A stretch of 64,000 bases of DNA from Dirofilaria immitis. Taxonomy: Eukaryota > Nematoda > Chromadorea > Rhabditida > Onchocercidae. Position numbers and translations under genes: made by a program. The notes beneath the pieces are model-generated. The model did not search any database and was not told where the DNA came from. It worked only from the letters and a program-made list of their open reading frames with translations. Positions 27,857-41,400 of this stretch are shown here, piece after piece (the stretch's first letter is position 1; each line of letters begins with the position of its first letter). The stretch spans positions 4,216,001 to 4,280,000 of the forward strand of contig JAKNDB010000110.1 of assembly GCA_024305405.1 (NCBI GenBank), given 5' to 3'.

Positions 27857-30800
27857 TCATTTATTCTTTCGCGTTCGCGGTTTGATTGATTCTGATAGAT
27901 CCCAAATCTCATCTTCATTCATATAATTGTTGAATCCATTAAAGAACTGAATAACCTTTTCATCCTTCTCTATCGAATAATTCCTGCAAAAAATGCTTGT
28001 CATCTTCTTTTACCCAAACTACTATAGTTTGATAAAGACAATTTCGTCTTTATGCATCGATATACATCGATGGTAGCAGTCAATTATGTAAATTCGATGA
28101 CTAGCTATCTATTCTGTTAGTGCGGAGAAGACAGAGTATAAATAATAAAACTTCTAAGAAATCATAGCTTACCAGCTTTTGAAACATCGGATGCTGTCCA
28201 AAATTGCAAATTGTTGCCATCTTTTTCCATAGTTTAAGAGATTCTTTCTACCGTTGCTTTGTTCTGGCGAAAGATAATCGTTGTTCCTAATGTGTACAAA
28301 TGTTAGATCTTGCAGAACAAGACCTCTGCAAAATTATCATTTGTGGTGTAAGATATGCGGTAATATAAAATGAAAAATGCCCACCCAACTTTCCCCATTT
28401 AATTTATTCTTTTCTTAATCCAAAATCGAATAAAAGTGTTATTTCCAAGAACAGATAGCATATTATATGTTGAAAAGCGAAATTTTGAATTGGAAACCTA
28501 CATATAAGGCAGACAGGGAGGACGACTTTCACCTAGTAATGTGCGGTAATTTTTGAAAGAATGTGAGCTGTCCATCACAACTGAGTGCTCTTTTAAGAGA
28601 TCAGTGATATGTTTGGACCAATCCAATCTCCGAATAGGACCCGAATCCAGGGCTGATAGGATCGCCAAATATGAGTTGTAATTTCCCACAATTCGTAAAT
28701 GCTGCAACTTGAAAAAAATAAAGTAAAGAAAACATTATTTTGAAATTCAAAGGTAAGCAACAACATCTTTTCGTAATGATGAGGGCTCGATTAATGGATA
28801 GATTATTCAGCCGACTAATTTCAGTTTAGATATCCGATGATAGCCATCCCTGGAATCCAGAAGTGAATAACTTACATTACCAGTGTAATATAAAATCTTT
28901 AGATTTCTAATTTTTCTTGCTGCCTAGCTGCTAATACACAAAGTCATGCAAAAGTAAAATAAGTTTAGCCATGAACGTTTGAGTTCTGTAAAATTGTTAC
29001 TGCCATAAGATTATGCACTGAGCACAGTAGTACAAATCCTTTTCTATAATTTACTCATTCTATTTTCGTGCTTCCTACCTAATTTCGTTCTGTGGATAAA
29101 TCACAAGCTGTTGCGGGCCAATTTCAATATCTTCGTGCTTCGACAACTTTTACCTCTTATATTTCATGGGAAGTTATGTTTTTCAAAGATCGCGAAATGG
29201 TATCGCTAAGTATGGCATTAAAATTTTTTAATGAACTTTTTCAAACCTCTTTCATTACTCATTTTATATCAGTATGATTTGCTTCCTTCAACAACTAGCG
29301 ACATGATTATTCCAATAAAACACTGAAAACATAGTATAAGAAACTTCTGTATTTCGTGCTTTATGGTTTAGACATGTTCCATATTAATACCTTCTCTTTT
29401 TTCATATGAAGGCATTAAATATTTCATGCTTAATCGTCGATGAAGAAAAAATCTCTACCGGGGAGTCTGAAACTGATAGGAAAGAATGTCGATAGGCAAT
29501 TTGAATGAATTCCTATAGATGTTTCTCTTCCAGATCGACCGTAAATATATATTCAAGGTTAATGATAGTAGAATAGTATAGCAATAATAGTATTAGTTTC
29601 TCTCCAACAATTCACGCTCTTTCTTTCGGCCACTTTCAGTAGTCATTGAATCATATAATTTTATATCATGATTCTTTAACTTCCTTCTGACCATTTTCGA
29701 CCAGAAAATACTGCCATTCCGGTTGTATTCTCTTTTATGATATTCTTTCAAAATATTCAAGGTCTTTTTGATCATTGAATGTAGCCTTCCTGATTACTCT
29801 TATCTTTCTCATGTACGCTGAAAAAGGACTCATCCAGATATCGATGTTCGGTTCTCATTGTTAATTTCCATGTAGTGGAAAACTTCAACCTGATGCTGCT
29901 ATATAATGCAGTGATCGTTTTCTTTTCGATGAAAGTACTGCAAAATAGATATTCGTCGACATGTATTAATTGCTTAATAGTTCAATCGATTGCGTACATT
30001 TGCACTTCACACAATCCAAGCCGTTTTCTGTTTCATTCTTCATTACTTGTTGAATATGTCTTAATGATATATAGCCTGCTGATTTTCACAAATGATATCA
30101 TTTGATCATATTTATCGTTTGTTATCAAATTATAATCTCCCATAATACTTTTCTTTCGAAAAGGAAGTAAATTGTAATGTATTTTCCATCATTCAAAGTT
30201 TCGTAATGAAACTTAGAGTTATATATCAATCTAAACGAAGCTAAAATTTTAATACTTCTTAGCCGAAAAACAAGTAAGTACATTTCATCAGCGCGAATAT
30301 AACTGAGTGGAATTGACATTTCTTCACTTTTATCAAGTCTTAAAAGAATAGTTATTACTATTCTCCAGATTACATTAATTTCAACGCGTTTCGCGCAGTC
30401 TAAGGATGTCGTAAAATATGCTATTGGGAAGAAGATGGTTGATGAGATTCTACCTTCCTCGACTCGCAATTACAGGTGCATACTGGAAATCGAATCTGTT
30501 TCTACTGTCAGCATGTAGCATCTGAGATTATTGAGAATCGCTCATCAATGGAATCACACTTCCTGTCACAAATCAACCAGATTATCAGGATATTGAACTC
30601 CATTTTTTGTGGTTGCCTTAGCTTTTTATCACATGTTATTCTCTAGCATATCTCTAAATGAGATATTTGTCGCCACATTTTGCTTGAATTATTCTGCAGG
30701 CTAAAGTCATGCACTTGTAAAGGTGAATTTCTTTCACGGTCTTCCTAAAACAAATCCTAATACAGGTAAATCCTCAAAAGCTGCAAGTGAGAAGTTATGA

Positions 30801-33800
30801 GAAAAGACACCTTCATTATTTTGACAAATTTCGACATCATTTTTTCACGTGTTTTCTGATCATTTGGTGTCAAGACGAGAGTTCGGACCCAGTATGAAAC
30901 CTGAAATAAATTCCTTATAAGAAGCAAAGAAATTTACGAAATTTGTGGTATTATTTTATTTTCTCATTAGAAAATAGGATTTCAAAAAGCAAACTATTGA
31001 TTGACTGGCGTTAATAATAATTATCTTACTTTGTTAAAATGCTCAGTAAAACGACACAAATTTGGACTTTTTTCTCGTTTTGTTCTTGTGACCACCAAAG
31101 CATTTCAGCTGGCTGAAAGTACCATTTGCTGGTGACATATAATTCTCTATTTTACAAAAAAAAACATCTTGTCAAAATTTCTATGAGTGTAAATACTCAA
31201 GATTTCCAAAAGTGTCTGGAAGTTGAATACATGATATAACGTGATAGGAATCGTTCAAGCTACGTCCTATGCTTTTTTATTCCTCAAGATCATAATTTAA
31301 AAAATTTTACCTCAATCATATGAAATAATTCTGCATCCAAATAAGTCATTTGTTTGGCGATAACTACAGAGCGGATATCGAAAATTGTTATATGCCTAAA
31401 AGTAGCAGATATCACATACAAATTCTATAAAAGATAAAAGAAGTAAAAACATGCCTTAAGCTCAGGTCTTTCATATTAGTTCGCTCGTTTGACGCCGCCT
31501 TGAATTTTTGTGCTAACTTTAGATCCATTCGTAACATTAGTCTTTTCCTGGAAGCACGCCTCGAAATAAAAGAATTACAGTAAATGCTCCATTATTACTT
31601 GGAACTTCTCCGTTATCTACTGCATTATCATGGAAATTGTACGGAATAAACCTTAAAATCCTTGCGAAGGTGTAATTTTCTTCTTTAACAAGATGACTTA
31701 TGAATTTCGTAACTAGACGAATAAGTTTCCGCGTTTGTTCAATCGCGCACAACTCATCAACCACTCGTACTAACACCGAAAAAGTTTGCCGAGCCACTTT
31801 CACTGACTGCTGTTCTTTACGGTACACATATACAAATACCTGGACAACTTGCAGCTGTGAAATATGTGAAGCTTTGAGATCCATCAGTAGACTATTTTTT
31901 AACAATGTATAGTAAGTTATGATCGTGAGATATTTTTGTCTGAACAAATTACTTCTAAATTGTATATATGGCGATACAATTGTTAGATCGAAGAAGTAAA
32001 CTGTTTCAGTCCATACCTTTTAATCAGTTTTTGGATAAGTTCGTCGGAGTCGACAAAACTGCGATAGGTAGTCAGAAAAGCTTCTTGATAAAGTAACGAC
32101 CCTGACGGCTGGGTAGCAAAAGCAATCAGTGCGTCTTTAGGTCCACCACGAACCTGGAGACGAATTGCAATATGAAAATGAAAAGAGGTTTGTTTACAAT
32201 CGTATTTCGATATGAACAAAGTCAGCTTACTTCGTTGGGTTTGGAACCCACATCATGCGCTCGCAGCAATAGCCAGTCCGTCACATCAACACATTCCAAA
32301 ATTTCTGGAGTCTCCGAAGGAGTCAGTGAGATTGTTCCTTTTGAGATGATCTCATTCTGCAGCACATACTTGCTTCTGATGTCGAACTTTTCAAATACTC
32401 AAATTTCCGAAAACAAAAACTGAAAATTGCCTCTCAAAACCTAGCTCAACATTCTATTATGACGCTTAATCAGCAAAACTTAGACAGTCTTGAAAGGGAA
32501 GCAGATAAACCAGAAATGCAAATCGCTGATAGTCAAAATAAGGATTAATCGGGAGTGCTAAGCACCAAACATTCTCCTTCGCAGAGCGAATATGCGCCAG
32601 TAATTGACACATATTCCTCCTTGTATTAAGAGAAATAGTAAATTAAAGCAGCTGGGAAGTAAGAAACTTAAATGAGTAATAATCAATGGAATGTCATAGG
32701 AATTATTATTCCTAACTGCTAAAGAGAGGAGATTAAAACTTTGCTACGTGAAATAAGCCAATATTTCATTACAAATGAATGATATATCATTCCATACGAT
32801 TAAGCAATATAAATTGGGAAGGATAAAATGAAGGAGATACTTTCGCTCTCATACCTCATCCATATATCGTTTTGGCAGCATAATTCTGTCGGTTTCAGTG
32901 TATTGTAACATTTGGCTCAAGTCGGAGAAGTTCTGATTTGACACAGCTGTTCCTAGAAATAAGTTTGTGCTATGGAACTAAACAGTAAACTGGGGATAGA
33001 AAATTAATAAACATTTAAGAATTCTCGCAAATACGCGACTATATTAAGAGAATGGATGATACGAAATATAGAACAAAATTGAGAAAAACAGAATGAGGGG
33101 AAGAAGGAAGAATCAAGGTAATCCGAAACGAGAAAAGCGAACTGGATAATGAAAATTCGAATGAAATCCTTTTTTGTACTGTTCTTCGTGGTACCGTAAA
33201 TTATTGTTCAACACGACGTATGAAGCAAGCGTTGAGCCCTTGAAAAAATCGTCTTGATCTTCGCTTTTGTTTCCAAAAGTCTGCAACTTCAACCATCTGA
33301 TTTTAGGTCAGTTCATTCAACCAATCTTAAATTATATCGATTGATAGATAAATCGAATAAAATTCAAAAATAGATGAAAATTCGACTAGTAGCAACATTG
33401 GTCACTATGTAGTCATTATGCAGCTACATTTAGTAATGTGAATGTATAAGCTTATGCAAATCACCTGCATATACTGAATAACATGACGTTGCTTTGGTGG
33501 AATTGGTGGTGAAGATGTTGATTTGGTGAGCCCCATCTTTACCGTACTATGCTCTTCGTAAGAACCGCTTCCGCGACGATCTAATAACTTAACATCCTGA
33601 ATATCAATTAACAAATGATAGATTCCATACGAATAATTAATTTGATTTGCAATTCCGATTTGGTATTAAAAAACTATGCCTTGAAAGGAAGCTATTTCTC
33701 AATTATTACGGATTTAACTTGTACTCAACTAGAATATTTCTTATATAATTTATTTCATTACCTTGAAAGTTTCCACTTGTTTGGCATTTAACTCACTTCT

Positions 33801-36800
33801 ATCTATTTTCTGTGCAGCATCATCTGAAATGATCTTCCCATTCTTCTTCGCTGTTTTTGACACCTTTCTGGAAAAATCTAGGCATATATAGCAAGAAATG
33901 GACAATTCCGAATTTGTAAAATAAAACCGATATATTCTTGGATTATTAAAAATTTCCTCCAAAAAAGCATATACTGATAATTTACTGAGAAACGGTGTCT
34001 GTATGCTGAACACTTTTGATTTTTGTGAGATGCCTTCATCCAGATTTGTTGGATTATCTGTCGTCTTCCGCAAATCATTCAGACATTTAGCTTCATTCAA
34101 GCGATTATGCTCGAATGAATTTCGATGTGTTGTGAAAAATCATCGATTGCTAGATCATCATTGAATGATGTATTGCCGTCATGAAAGGTATTCACGATCT
34201 CATCACCTCCATTACTGTGTGATCGTACCGTTACCTGTATCTCTCTATTACTTTAGCTATAAAGAATCTTATCAAATTAAAATCGTAAATTAACCATAAA
34301 ACGATAATGAAAAACAAACGATTATGATTCAAGGGTAAATTTTAATTACTAAAATTGGAAACCGGAATTTGAGTACTCAGATACTTGTTTACTATTTTGT
34401 TGCATATTAAATGTCCTCGTTTTCCGTGTCCTTATTTCACTACCATCTGATAATCGCTGAACTTCTTCCTCACAAGTTTTCGTATCTTTTTTCTCTTCTC
34501 GTTCTTCTCTGAAATCGCGAAACAATTGATTGTTTTGCATTGATTATTGGATCCTACCATCAATCATATTTTTCAATCATTTGTAGATTTAGTTTTCGCA
34601 ACTGCAAGAAAAAAAATTTACTACTTTTTCAACTTTATGTAGTAAAAAAAATGAATAGAAAAGCTTTATTAAACTAGGTATTTTAGCAGATACGTTGAGC
34701 TTTACCTTTTTTCGTGAACAATATCCAAATCATCTTCGTCACTATCTTCGTTTTCAAGCTGTGGAAAAACTGGTTCAAATTTTGTGACTTGGTGAAGGTT
34801 CAGCTGTGCCAAAAGGTCATCGAGACTTTGATCCATCAAGCTAACATCAGTGATTCCTTTAAACAAGTGAATCACACGCTTAAAATTTGAAATTTTTAAA
34901 ATGATCGGTTGAAACACGCACAGGTTAACTTTTAAAATCATACGCAACATTAATTATGATTTCTAAATTACAATATTAAATGTAATTTTAATATCAAAAT
35001 TGCTAAGCCCTAATCAACTTAAGCTACCAATTTAATGAATTCAACAAAAATATTTCCACATCACGAACTATCATCTACCATTTAATGACTGAATGAAAAC
35101 TTTTATTATCTTCATTAAAGAATAAACACGAAATTTTTACATTTCGTATCTCTTTACACTCTGCCTTTGAAGTGAATAATTTTTGATTGGATATTATCAA
35201 ATTATTTAATGCTAAGCATCCCTTTTATTTTATGCTGATGATTAAATTAAAAAAAAAAAAGGAAAAAAACTTGCCAACACTTCCAAATAAGTGACTTAAA
35301 GACGAAGTTGGATCAACACTAGATGTACTATGAGAAGCTGTATTATTTGGTTCTACCGATATGCTATGATTTCCTTCATGAAACCCGACAAGATTAATAT
35401 GCTCAGGCTTTGAATTAGTTCCATATGATTTTTCATCGATTTCCGCAATAACCTGCAAATTGTCAATATTTTAATCAAATGACTGAACATGAGTAAATTT
35501 TTGAGTAGTTGTTTGTTTATTGTTGATTGAACGTAACTGAAAAGTAATATTTAGAAGCTTCATACATGTGTAGAAAACAATGCCATATATTAGCAGAAGG
35601 AAACGAAGCATTGCATCATCGACTAACGACCTAACAAACAGTAAATTGATCGAGATAATAGGATGACTGACATCTTATGTGTCTTTGGAAAGTTAATATA
35701 CGATTGTTTTCGAAGCACTATCGCATACCCTTCTCTTTAACCAAAACCGCGTTCTAGTGAATTATGAAATTTCGATAATTCAGTTAATAGAAAACTACTA
35801 ATGATTACACCCGCACTTAGAATCTTTATTCAGAAATATTAGATGAAATTTAAAACCTTTAGAAGCTGAGTAGCGAGACGTGCTCCTTCATTTTTGTCGC
35901 TTTCCGAGCTTCCTGGCTGTACAACATTATCAATATCGTCATAGATAGCGCTTGATAAGATTTTGTTTTCGACCCAATCCAATAATGCTATTAAAGCATC
36001 CTGAAAAATAGATAGATTTCATCAAAAATGAAAATTTTAAAATGCAAATTTCGAAGCTGTGAACTTAATTTAGACCTAGGTGCATAATTATCTACGCAGT
36101 AAGCTAATAAAATGGGTAAATTGACCTGGACGCAAGATGCAGGGTATTTTAATGTTGCTATAAAGGAAAGAACTGAATCAAAAACGGCATTGGCACTGCC
36201 AATAAGTACTTCAAACATATCAGTACGTATCACTTCATGGAGAAACTGTATTGAAACTTCAATTTCTTTTATTGGTTTCTTCATCGGTGCAGAAGCAGCA
36301 GTTGAATTTCCTGACATCAAATAATACAGTTATATACTTTCCTATCAACGTAAATATCCGATACTATGAAACAATGAAAAGATTATGGAAGCGCAAAATA
36401 TCAAAACTGTTCCATCGATAACAACCGATCAGTAATTACAATTACTTAGCCATTGTTGACGTTTCCCGAAAAAAGATATGTTAAGAATAAATAATTCTGG
36501 AAATTTATCACTGATTTCATATCTCAAGAAATTTTTTTACTTTTCATATTCTATTATGAATTAAAGGTAAAAAAATCTAAAAAGGGTTAATGGTAGGATG
36601 TAATTGTTCCTATATTAAGTTTATTAATCAGAAGATAAGCTGACAAGGAAAAACTGAGCAAAAAAACGCTTATAAATTATTTATTTTACTTACAATCGAT
36701 GATGAAGATGTGTCGGATACCCTTCGAAGTGGTGTACCGGAAAGTTTTGGTTCGTTCTGAGAAACTGCACTGGGTGATGGCTGAAAAGTAATTTGAAGTG

Positions 36801-38407
36801 TTGTTGACACAACTTTTCACATTTTCATTACACTTTTTATTAGCTTTTCGTTTCGTGCAAAGAATTATAAGAACGAGTCTGTGTATATCTGTAATGGCAA
36901 TAAAAATAACACTAAATCATCTTTTTGTTAAACGAGAATTTATAGAAAAACTTCAGAATCAATGTAACTTGAACAATTGTCGTAGTAACGGGGATAAGTT
37001 CTGCTGAAAGAAATTTGTGATTGAGTCATTCATGAAAAATGGCATTGATAAACACCGAATATTTCTATTTCAGAAATTGATAAGAGAGCATGAGAACTGA
37101 ATCAAAATTAATTCTTTCAGATGAGTAAGAATTCCATTAATAACAGCAGAGACGAAATATTCGAAATATGGTGGTAGAAGTTACAAATGATTTGATTGTA
37201 TAAATACACTTGCAACTGTAATAAAAATCCAAAAATAGACATATAAAACTCAAATTCGAAATAATTTCAATTGATGATAGGATTATGCAGATTTTGGAAT
37301 AGTATGACAGTAATTGTGATCCTCTTAAATATAGGAATGAATCATGAAAGGAGATGAAAGATAATGGACGAATAATGGTAATGAAAATTTTTACCGAAGA
37401 TAAAATGGAAAAAAAAGTCATTTCTTTGAAGTATAAGGATCGAATCTTTAGTAATTCGCTGGACATGATATAAATCACGGTATAAAGTTTAAGTTAGTTT
37501 AAATTTGCTGAACTAGAAGGAGTTGGATGTAATAAATTAGAATTACGGAGATTCACTATGCCGCTTCCTTAAAATATCGAATTTCATGCCAGAAACCTCC
37601 AAAAGGCCAAATTACTATAACCAGTATTTTGAATCATTCGCTGATTAATCCATCCCTGATTCTTATTCATCAATTTTTCATAACATATCGAAATTTATAA
37701 ATAAAACATCTCTCCATGCTTCAATATTATGATCACCAGTAATTCACATGAATCATCAGTAGTTATACTTTGAATAATATTATTTAAAAAATTCCTTAAC
37801 AAATAGAACTATCCCGAAATGTTGATTACAACTGCGATAAGATTTATGACAAAAAGACAATCTAACGAACTGCGGTCATATAAAGAAACGTAGAATGTTT
37901 AAAGAGGAAAAGATTGTTCCATCGCCTAACACTTTCATGCTTTAACGATGAACAAATATATCATCTTTAAGCACTTTAAGCAAGCAAATAGTAAAGACTG
38001 CTTACTGCTTATTTTAATCAATTCGCTAACTAACCACAGGTGATTCTCGAATTTATCGACACTTATGACGAATATAACAGTGGACAAGACTGAATATTAA
38101 TACTTAAAGATAGTAACTCTCTCAAGAGATATATTATTCTGCTGCGTTTCGATTATATATGAATGAATCAAACTTATAATATAGCTTTGTATTAGGGAAG
38201 TTGTCAACTGAAATTATGATGAATGATGGCAGATGAAATGTTAATCATGAAGTGGGCTATAAAAGGAAACATTTTTATAAATTACCCGGAATCCTCGAAA
38301 TGCATCTCGAACGTCGCGTAATCGACTGCGAAGAGAAAAGGATGCTGTGTGGAGGACCCAAGTTCTACACCGAAATCAAAATCGCTTTTAAATGGAGACT
38401 CAAACAT
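27857..38407 (-). CDS. C3G/RAPGEF1-like Rap guanine-nucleotide exchange factor
   Basis: Cytoplasmic adaptor-recruited exchange factor that activates Rap GTPases. Minus-strand exons: 38407-38286 (start), 36780-36694, 36310-36126, 36000-35857, 35452-35275, 34856-34706, 34508-34393 (unsure), 34234-33986, 33867-33762, 33596-33465, 33280-33195, ~32400-32230, 32153-32017, 31854-31455, 31395-31311, 31112-31030, 30900-30811, 28707-28502, 28325-28173, 27983-27857 (TGA). The N-terminal half is low complexity, with an acidic patch (LENEDSDEDD) and one CRK SH3-type ligand (SSPPIPPKQR). RasGEF_N has VRGGPKDALI and YQEAFLTTYRSF. The catalytic domain has SYWVRTLVL, NYNSYLAILSALDSGPIRRL and GLVLQDLTFVH, close to human C3G. 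TTTCAG directly precedes the start ATG, fitting trans-splicing. One-base losses are seen near 34115, 31825, 31545 and 31070. GC donors follow 35275 and 31455. Confidence 0.88.
28708..30810. other. 2.1-kb intron inside the C3G catalytic domain
   Basis: Separates the exon ending KFVKIMK from the exon starting LQHLRIVGNYNSY, which join in phase. It is far longer than the neighbouring introns. Minus-strand open frames at 30469-30125 (114 codons) and 29775-29593 (60 codons) lie in it. Neither resembles a protein that I recognise, and neither has clear splice signals, so no gene is called. Confidence 0.6.
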
Positions 38408-41400
38408 CTGAAACAAATAAGACCAATAGATAACGAATTTCATTTCAATAAACACCAAAGACAATATATCGCTAATAAATATCAAATCATCACTCGTCCA
38501 CAATTATTCATCATGCATTTCAAAACTAACCGAAGGCTTTGTTTTTCTCGGATACCATTCAACAATGTGCAACACTGCCAGTAAGATGAAAAATATTGAA
38601 GTGAGGAAATTACGGCGGCGTACGTCATCTATCCGGTAACATCGAGAATAGTCTGTCGAGAGCAAAAAATGAGATGGAATTATTCATTAAACATGTTCGC
38701 TCCTTAATTAATGTTAGGCTTCAATTTTAGCCAAAATTGTTTGACTGTATAGCGTTGACGTTAGTGAGATTTTAGCGAACGTTACGCGTAGTTATTCCAG
38801 ATCACACTTTCTGAATAAGTCTAAATCTATAGAAGAATATAAACTTTGCTACTTTCACTACTTACCTACAGGCATCCAAAGAATCACCTGAGCGGTCGTT
38901 TTCTTTATCGGACGCAAATCAACGATTTGCGATATTCTTTTGTTGTGAGTGAGCCCATTATAAATTACACACTCACACTGTAGTAATGGTGTCATCGACC
39001 GTATTCATTTTGCGAACAACATTTACCTCTATTAGAAGGATGCAAATGTTAAATAATCTTTTGAATGCATTTAACAATAATTTTTGAAGCATGTCTCTTT
39101 CGATCGCTTTGTTTCATATCCGACAGATTCAGACGATGATAAAAGTTCTGCGAGGATGAAAAATCTTTATATTCTCAGTAAATAGTAAATAGTAAGTAAA
39201 TCTCACGTAAATACAATGAAACTATAAGTTCTCAAAGAAAATCCTACCTTTCGAACTGATAAATTCTCAATAATACCAACTATTTATCTTCCATTTTTTC
39301 AACCATAACAGGAATGAAATAATCATAACACATAACACAACACTGAGATGATCAAATGTCCAATCGGGAAATAACAAAAAGAATATTGCATGAAATAATT
39401 ATGATGAATGCTTTATTTAGGAAGAAAGCATTCAATTAAAAAGAAACTTTGGTGCAATGTTTATAAACGATGACAAGACATTACTTATAAATGATCATAG
39501 AATGAGGGTTGGGAAAATGATAGTCAAAATAATTTAATTTGTTACGAAGGTAGAAAAAGGTAAGCAGACGATGAATGATTATCAAACAACTCATACCAAT
39601 GTCATTAAGAGCAGCGATTATTTTTAACCTGTTGAATCACCGATTCCAATCTCAGTGATGATTTTGTAACTCTAGCTATTTGCTTTTTGAATAATTATTG
39701 TGTCAGCTGAAATAACAATAAGATAGGTTGGTGAATCACTAATTTCACATCTTGTTATAGATCTCGTAAACGTAATTGGAAAATAGAGCGAATAACATTT
39801 CCACTGTAAGGGGAAGAGGTATGCGTTTCTGCAACAGCTGGCTAGCGAAAAAGCTAATCGGGGAAAAGCAGCTGTCGGATACGACGATTTTAAGGAATGG
39901 CTTCTGTCTTATAGGTTAGACACGTGAAAAAGAAAAAAGATAATCAAAGAAGCACAGGACATTCATAAAAAATCTTACACTGAATATACGTTATTGACGT
40001 AGAAAAATCACGATCACGAAATTTCGCTATTTAACCAAAAAATATCGAATATTAGTATTGAAATAGATAAGAAATAATGTATACAATAAGATGATAATAA
40101 GATCAATGAGGTGTTGTTTTGAAGAAGAATACAGTTATATGAAGATACAGCTTCCTATATGATGGTTTATATCGTTCAAGACCCATTCATTCATCTGTTG
40201 AATAAATTTTATCATATTAGAATCTGGAATGAAGTGTGGAAAATTTTAAAAATTGCAATGTTTGCGTATGATAATCAAAAATTTAAATAATCGAAAGCAA
40301 AAAAAGGAAAACAGTTGTGAAGAGAGAAATATTTGAAGTTCTGGACAATGCCTAATCAATAGCATTCCGAAGAAGTCGATTTCTTCTCATCTGTATTAAT
40401 TTTAATTAGCTTGCAAAAATGAATGATCTATTTTCCACAAAATACAAAATTTTATCGACAAACACTGAACTGATTAAAACCAGCAATAATGATTAATTTA
40501 ATGATGAGTTATGTAAAGGAAACTGGGAAAGTCATTTCTCACATCGTTTGATATGATAAAGCAATGATATCTTATGAGAATTTCCATCGATACAAATATA
40601 CATTTCATCAATTATCGCGATGTTGGCTGGTATTGATATCTCTGCTGATGAGGTTAACGGACGTTTATGGCAGGGGAAAGCTAGGGGAATGAAATGGTAA
40701 AGGAGGACCTGAACAAGAGGAGAAATGAACAGGCTGGAACAGTATGTGATGGAATGGGATTCAACCAGGTTGTAAGAGAGAGAAAATTTGCTGTTGAAGA
40801 ATCGGGACATTGAAATCACGATAAAATCAGCAACAGCAACAATAACAGCAGTAGCAGTAGCAGTAGCAGTAGCAATAGCAATTGCAGTAACAGTAGCAGT
40901 AGCAGTAGCGGCAATATTGAACGGACGAATCGATGTAAACTTGGTTGGAATGGTTGTCTAAATAACAAACTATCTAGAAGTAATGAAGGCAACAGTTATT
41001 GTGGGTCAGAGGCAGTGAGCAATCTGATCTGTCTTACTAACTGAGCATTTTCGGACCCGATTTTAAAAAAGTTCAATTTGAAGTTGGAATCAAGCTTTCG
41101 AGTAGTCTGAATTACTGGCATTCTCACTTCCAATCGATCCCATATATCATACAACAAAATACGACAGACTCAGCACTTTCTTCAACTTCTGTATTATTTT
41201 GCAGAGGAATATAGAGAATAAGGAAGCAGTCAGCAAAGTGATTCAGGCAGACATGCGGCCCGTCCTGCTTTATTACTTCAAATTTTAGCAGCAACACTTT
41301 TCAAGCTCTCACCATTTATTTTCTCAGAAAAAATCTCCCCGATGAATCAGCCATCCACTTTATTTAAAAATAATATATATATGTATATATACTTCTGTAA

